From: DASXTS01 sp036505275
GTDB taxonomy: Bacteria > Actinomycetota > Actinomycetes > Mycobacteriales > Pseudonocardiaceae
Direction of reading: 5' to 3'
Assembly (NCBI GenBank): GCA_036505275.1
Contig: DASXTS010000501.1
Location: 1 to 6,097 of the forward strand
Length of the DNA stretch: 6,097 bases
Shown here: one piece after another, positions 5,162-6,097 of the stretch
How the letters are laid out: the number at the start of each line of letters is the position of its first letter
How positions within the stretch are numbered: position 1 is the first letter of the stretch
Position numbers and translations under genes: made by a program
Notes under the pieces: generated by a model
What the model was told of the DNA's origin: nothing
The model's database searches: none
What the model saw: the letters and a program-made list of their open reading frames with translations, nothing else

Positions 5162-5914
5162 TCATGGCACCGGCTTGGCCGGGGCCGGGTTCAGGCAGCG
5201 GATATGATGATCACGCAGCCCGTAGAACACCAGCGTGAGCAGCTCGCGGGCGGCGGCGACGACACCGATGTTGCGGCCGCGGCGGGCGGCGACCCGGTCG
5301 CGGACCTGCCCGATGCGGGTGTGGCCGCTGACGCGTTGCACCGCCTCCACGGCGGCCCAGCGCACCAGCCGCGAGCCCTGTTTGGTGATGCGCCCGCGGT
5401 GCACCGTGGTGTCCGACTCGCGGTGCCGGGGAGTGAGGCCGGCCCAGCAGGCCAGCTGCGCCGGGCCGGCGAACCGGCCGATGTCGCCGATCTCGGCGAC
5501 CAGGACCGCGGCCAGGATCGGCCCGATGCCGGGGATCTGTTGGATCGCTCGATAGCCGGGATCGTCGCGCAGCCGCCCGGTGAACAGGTTGGTGAACACC
5601 TCGACCTCGAAGTCCAGCGCCTCGATCAGCCGCAGCCCCGAATTCACCCGAGCTCGAGCGGCCGGGGACAGCTCGACGCGATCCAGCAGCTTGCCGCCCT
5701 CGACGCCGAACAGGTCGCTCATCGTCACCAACACCCCGGCACCGGCCAGCAGCGCGTGGATCTGGCAGCGCAGGCTGGAGCGCAGCGCCACCAGCTTGGC
5801 CCGGTGCCGCACCAGATGCCGCAGTTCCCGGATCGCCGGTGACGAGATCCACGCCTCGGGCAGCCGGCCCATCCGCAACAGATCAGCCAGATCCGCCGCG
5901 TCACGCTGATCTTC
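5162..5914 (-). pseudogene. IS110-family transposase lacking its N-terminal catalytic domain
   Basis: On the minus strand, from about 5914, the reading is EDQRDAADLADLLRMGRLPE then AWISSPAIRELRHLVRHR, followed by a helical linker, the helix-hairpin-helix block QIPGIGPILAAVLVAEIGD, and the Transposase_20 core (GRFAGPAQLACWAGLTPRHR, RITKQGSRLVRWAAVEA). It ends naturally at 5162. IS110 recombinases are about 400 residues; only the last 250 or so remain. The last catalytic Asp region of the RuvC-like DEDD domain (DQRDAADLA) is present and the first three acidic residues are lost. The C-terminal catalytic Ser (in KQGSR) is kept. An in-frame TAG at 5921-5923 lies just upstream, and the sequence there no longer fits the family, so this is a 5' truncation. 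The annotated downstream TTG at 5878 is not the true start. It is inactive without a partner. Confidence 0.9.
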
Positions 5915-5929
5915 TCCGAACTAGAAGAT
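5909..5929. repeat. A/T-richer inverted repeat at the IS110 truncation point
   Basis: ATCTTCT at 5909-5915 pairs with AGAAGAT at 5923-5929 around a 7-base loop, and AAGAT-G-ATCTT at 5925-5935 is a second overlapping palindrome. TGATCTT also occurs as a direct repeat at 5907-5913 and 5929-5935. The cluster sits exactly where IS110 homology stops and just downstream of the next gene's stop codon, so it may be a terminator for that gene or a rearrangement scar. Confidence 0.45.
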
Positions 5930-5948
5930 GATCTTGAGTTGGGCAGCG

Positions 5949-6097
5949 TCAGGAATCGCCTGGGAGGCTGGGCTGGTTCGTGCTGGTGCGGCCAGCGGCG
6001 TCGGTGAAGGTGGGGATGCCGAGCTGGATGGTCTGGCTCCGGCGGGCGGCGATCTGGTCCATCTGGGCGAGTTTGGCGTGGGCGCCGGCGAGGCTGA
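5949..6097 (-). CDS. C-terminal tail of an unidentified protein (partial, runs off the window)
   Basis: From the right edge the minus strand encodes 48 residues to a TGA at 5949-5951. They begin SLAGAHAKLAQMDQIAARRS, continue QTIQLGIPTFTD and end AAGRTSTNQPSLPGDS. Third codon positions are almost all G or C, so this is very probably real coding DNA. The front is a charged helix and the end a flexible Ser/Pro/Thr tail. I do not recognise the family; the neighbourhood suggests a transposase or recombinase end, but that is inference. The stop is 35 bases before the start of IS110 homology on the same strand. Confidence 0.55.
   Translation of the reverse strand, partial: SLAGAHAKLAQMDQIAARRSQTIQLGIPTFTDAAGRTSTNQPSLPGDS

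Noticed and set aside
4880..5842. 320-codon plus-strand frame across the IS110 region
   Set aside because: It is the antisense of the IS110 transposase; its composition (Gly, Asp, Gln, His, Arg rich) has no domain character, whereas the minus strand matches the family over about 250 residues.
1..6097. CRISPR array, tRNA or rRNA genes
   Set aside because: No regularly spaced direct repeats, tRNA cloverleaf or rRNA core sequences are seen on either strand.

Overview
The window comes from a high-GC actinobacterium, most likely Mycobacteriales or a relative. The G/C-rich third codon positions, an ECF sigma factor of the SigG type (sigma domains plus a SnoaL-like domain), and IS110 and IS256 transposases of actinobacterial type all point that way. 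It is accessory DNA dominated by decay. One long gene is intact, and nearly everything else recognisable is a truncated or frameshifted fragment, with fragment junctions sitting directly against each other.

Layout. 1-335: left edge with two weak candidates on opposite strands and a perfect 10-bp hairpin. 336-1493 (+): intact AAA-type ATPase with a DUF4143-type C-terminal half, followed by a strong terminator-like hairpin at 1510-1537. 1651-1689: a 13-codon scrap matching an IS256-family signature. 1799-2421 (-): SigG-type ECF sigma factor lacking its N-terminal half and carrying a frameshift. 2423-2770 (+): C-terminal part of an IS256-family transposase, head-to-head with the sigma remnant. 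2770-3054 (+): small ORF ending in a membrane helix. 3055-3941: mostly unassignable, with a frameshifted coding remnant, a 28-bp near-perfect palindrome and a short minus-strand remnant. 3942-4081 (-): first ~46 codons of an FAD-dependent monooxygenase with its ribosome binding site. 4147-4589 (+): C-terminal molybdopterin domain of a sulfite-oxidase-like membrane oxidoreductase. 4590-5161: non-coding, containing a compact three-way-junction fold. 5162-5914 (-): IS110-family transposase without its N-terminal catalytic domain. 5949-6097 (-): C-terminal tail of an unidentified protein that runs off the window.

No functional operon or pathway is visible; the pieces look like independent genes brought together by insertion-sequence activity and deletion. 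Six probable single-base indels, most of them in or beside short G/C runs, break otherwise protein-like frames. They reflect either genuine pseudogene erosion or base-calling error. The two items most worth following up are the surviving ATPase gene and the structured non-coding DNA downstream of the IS110 transposase.
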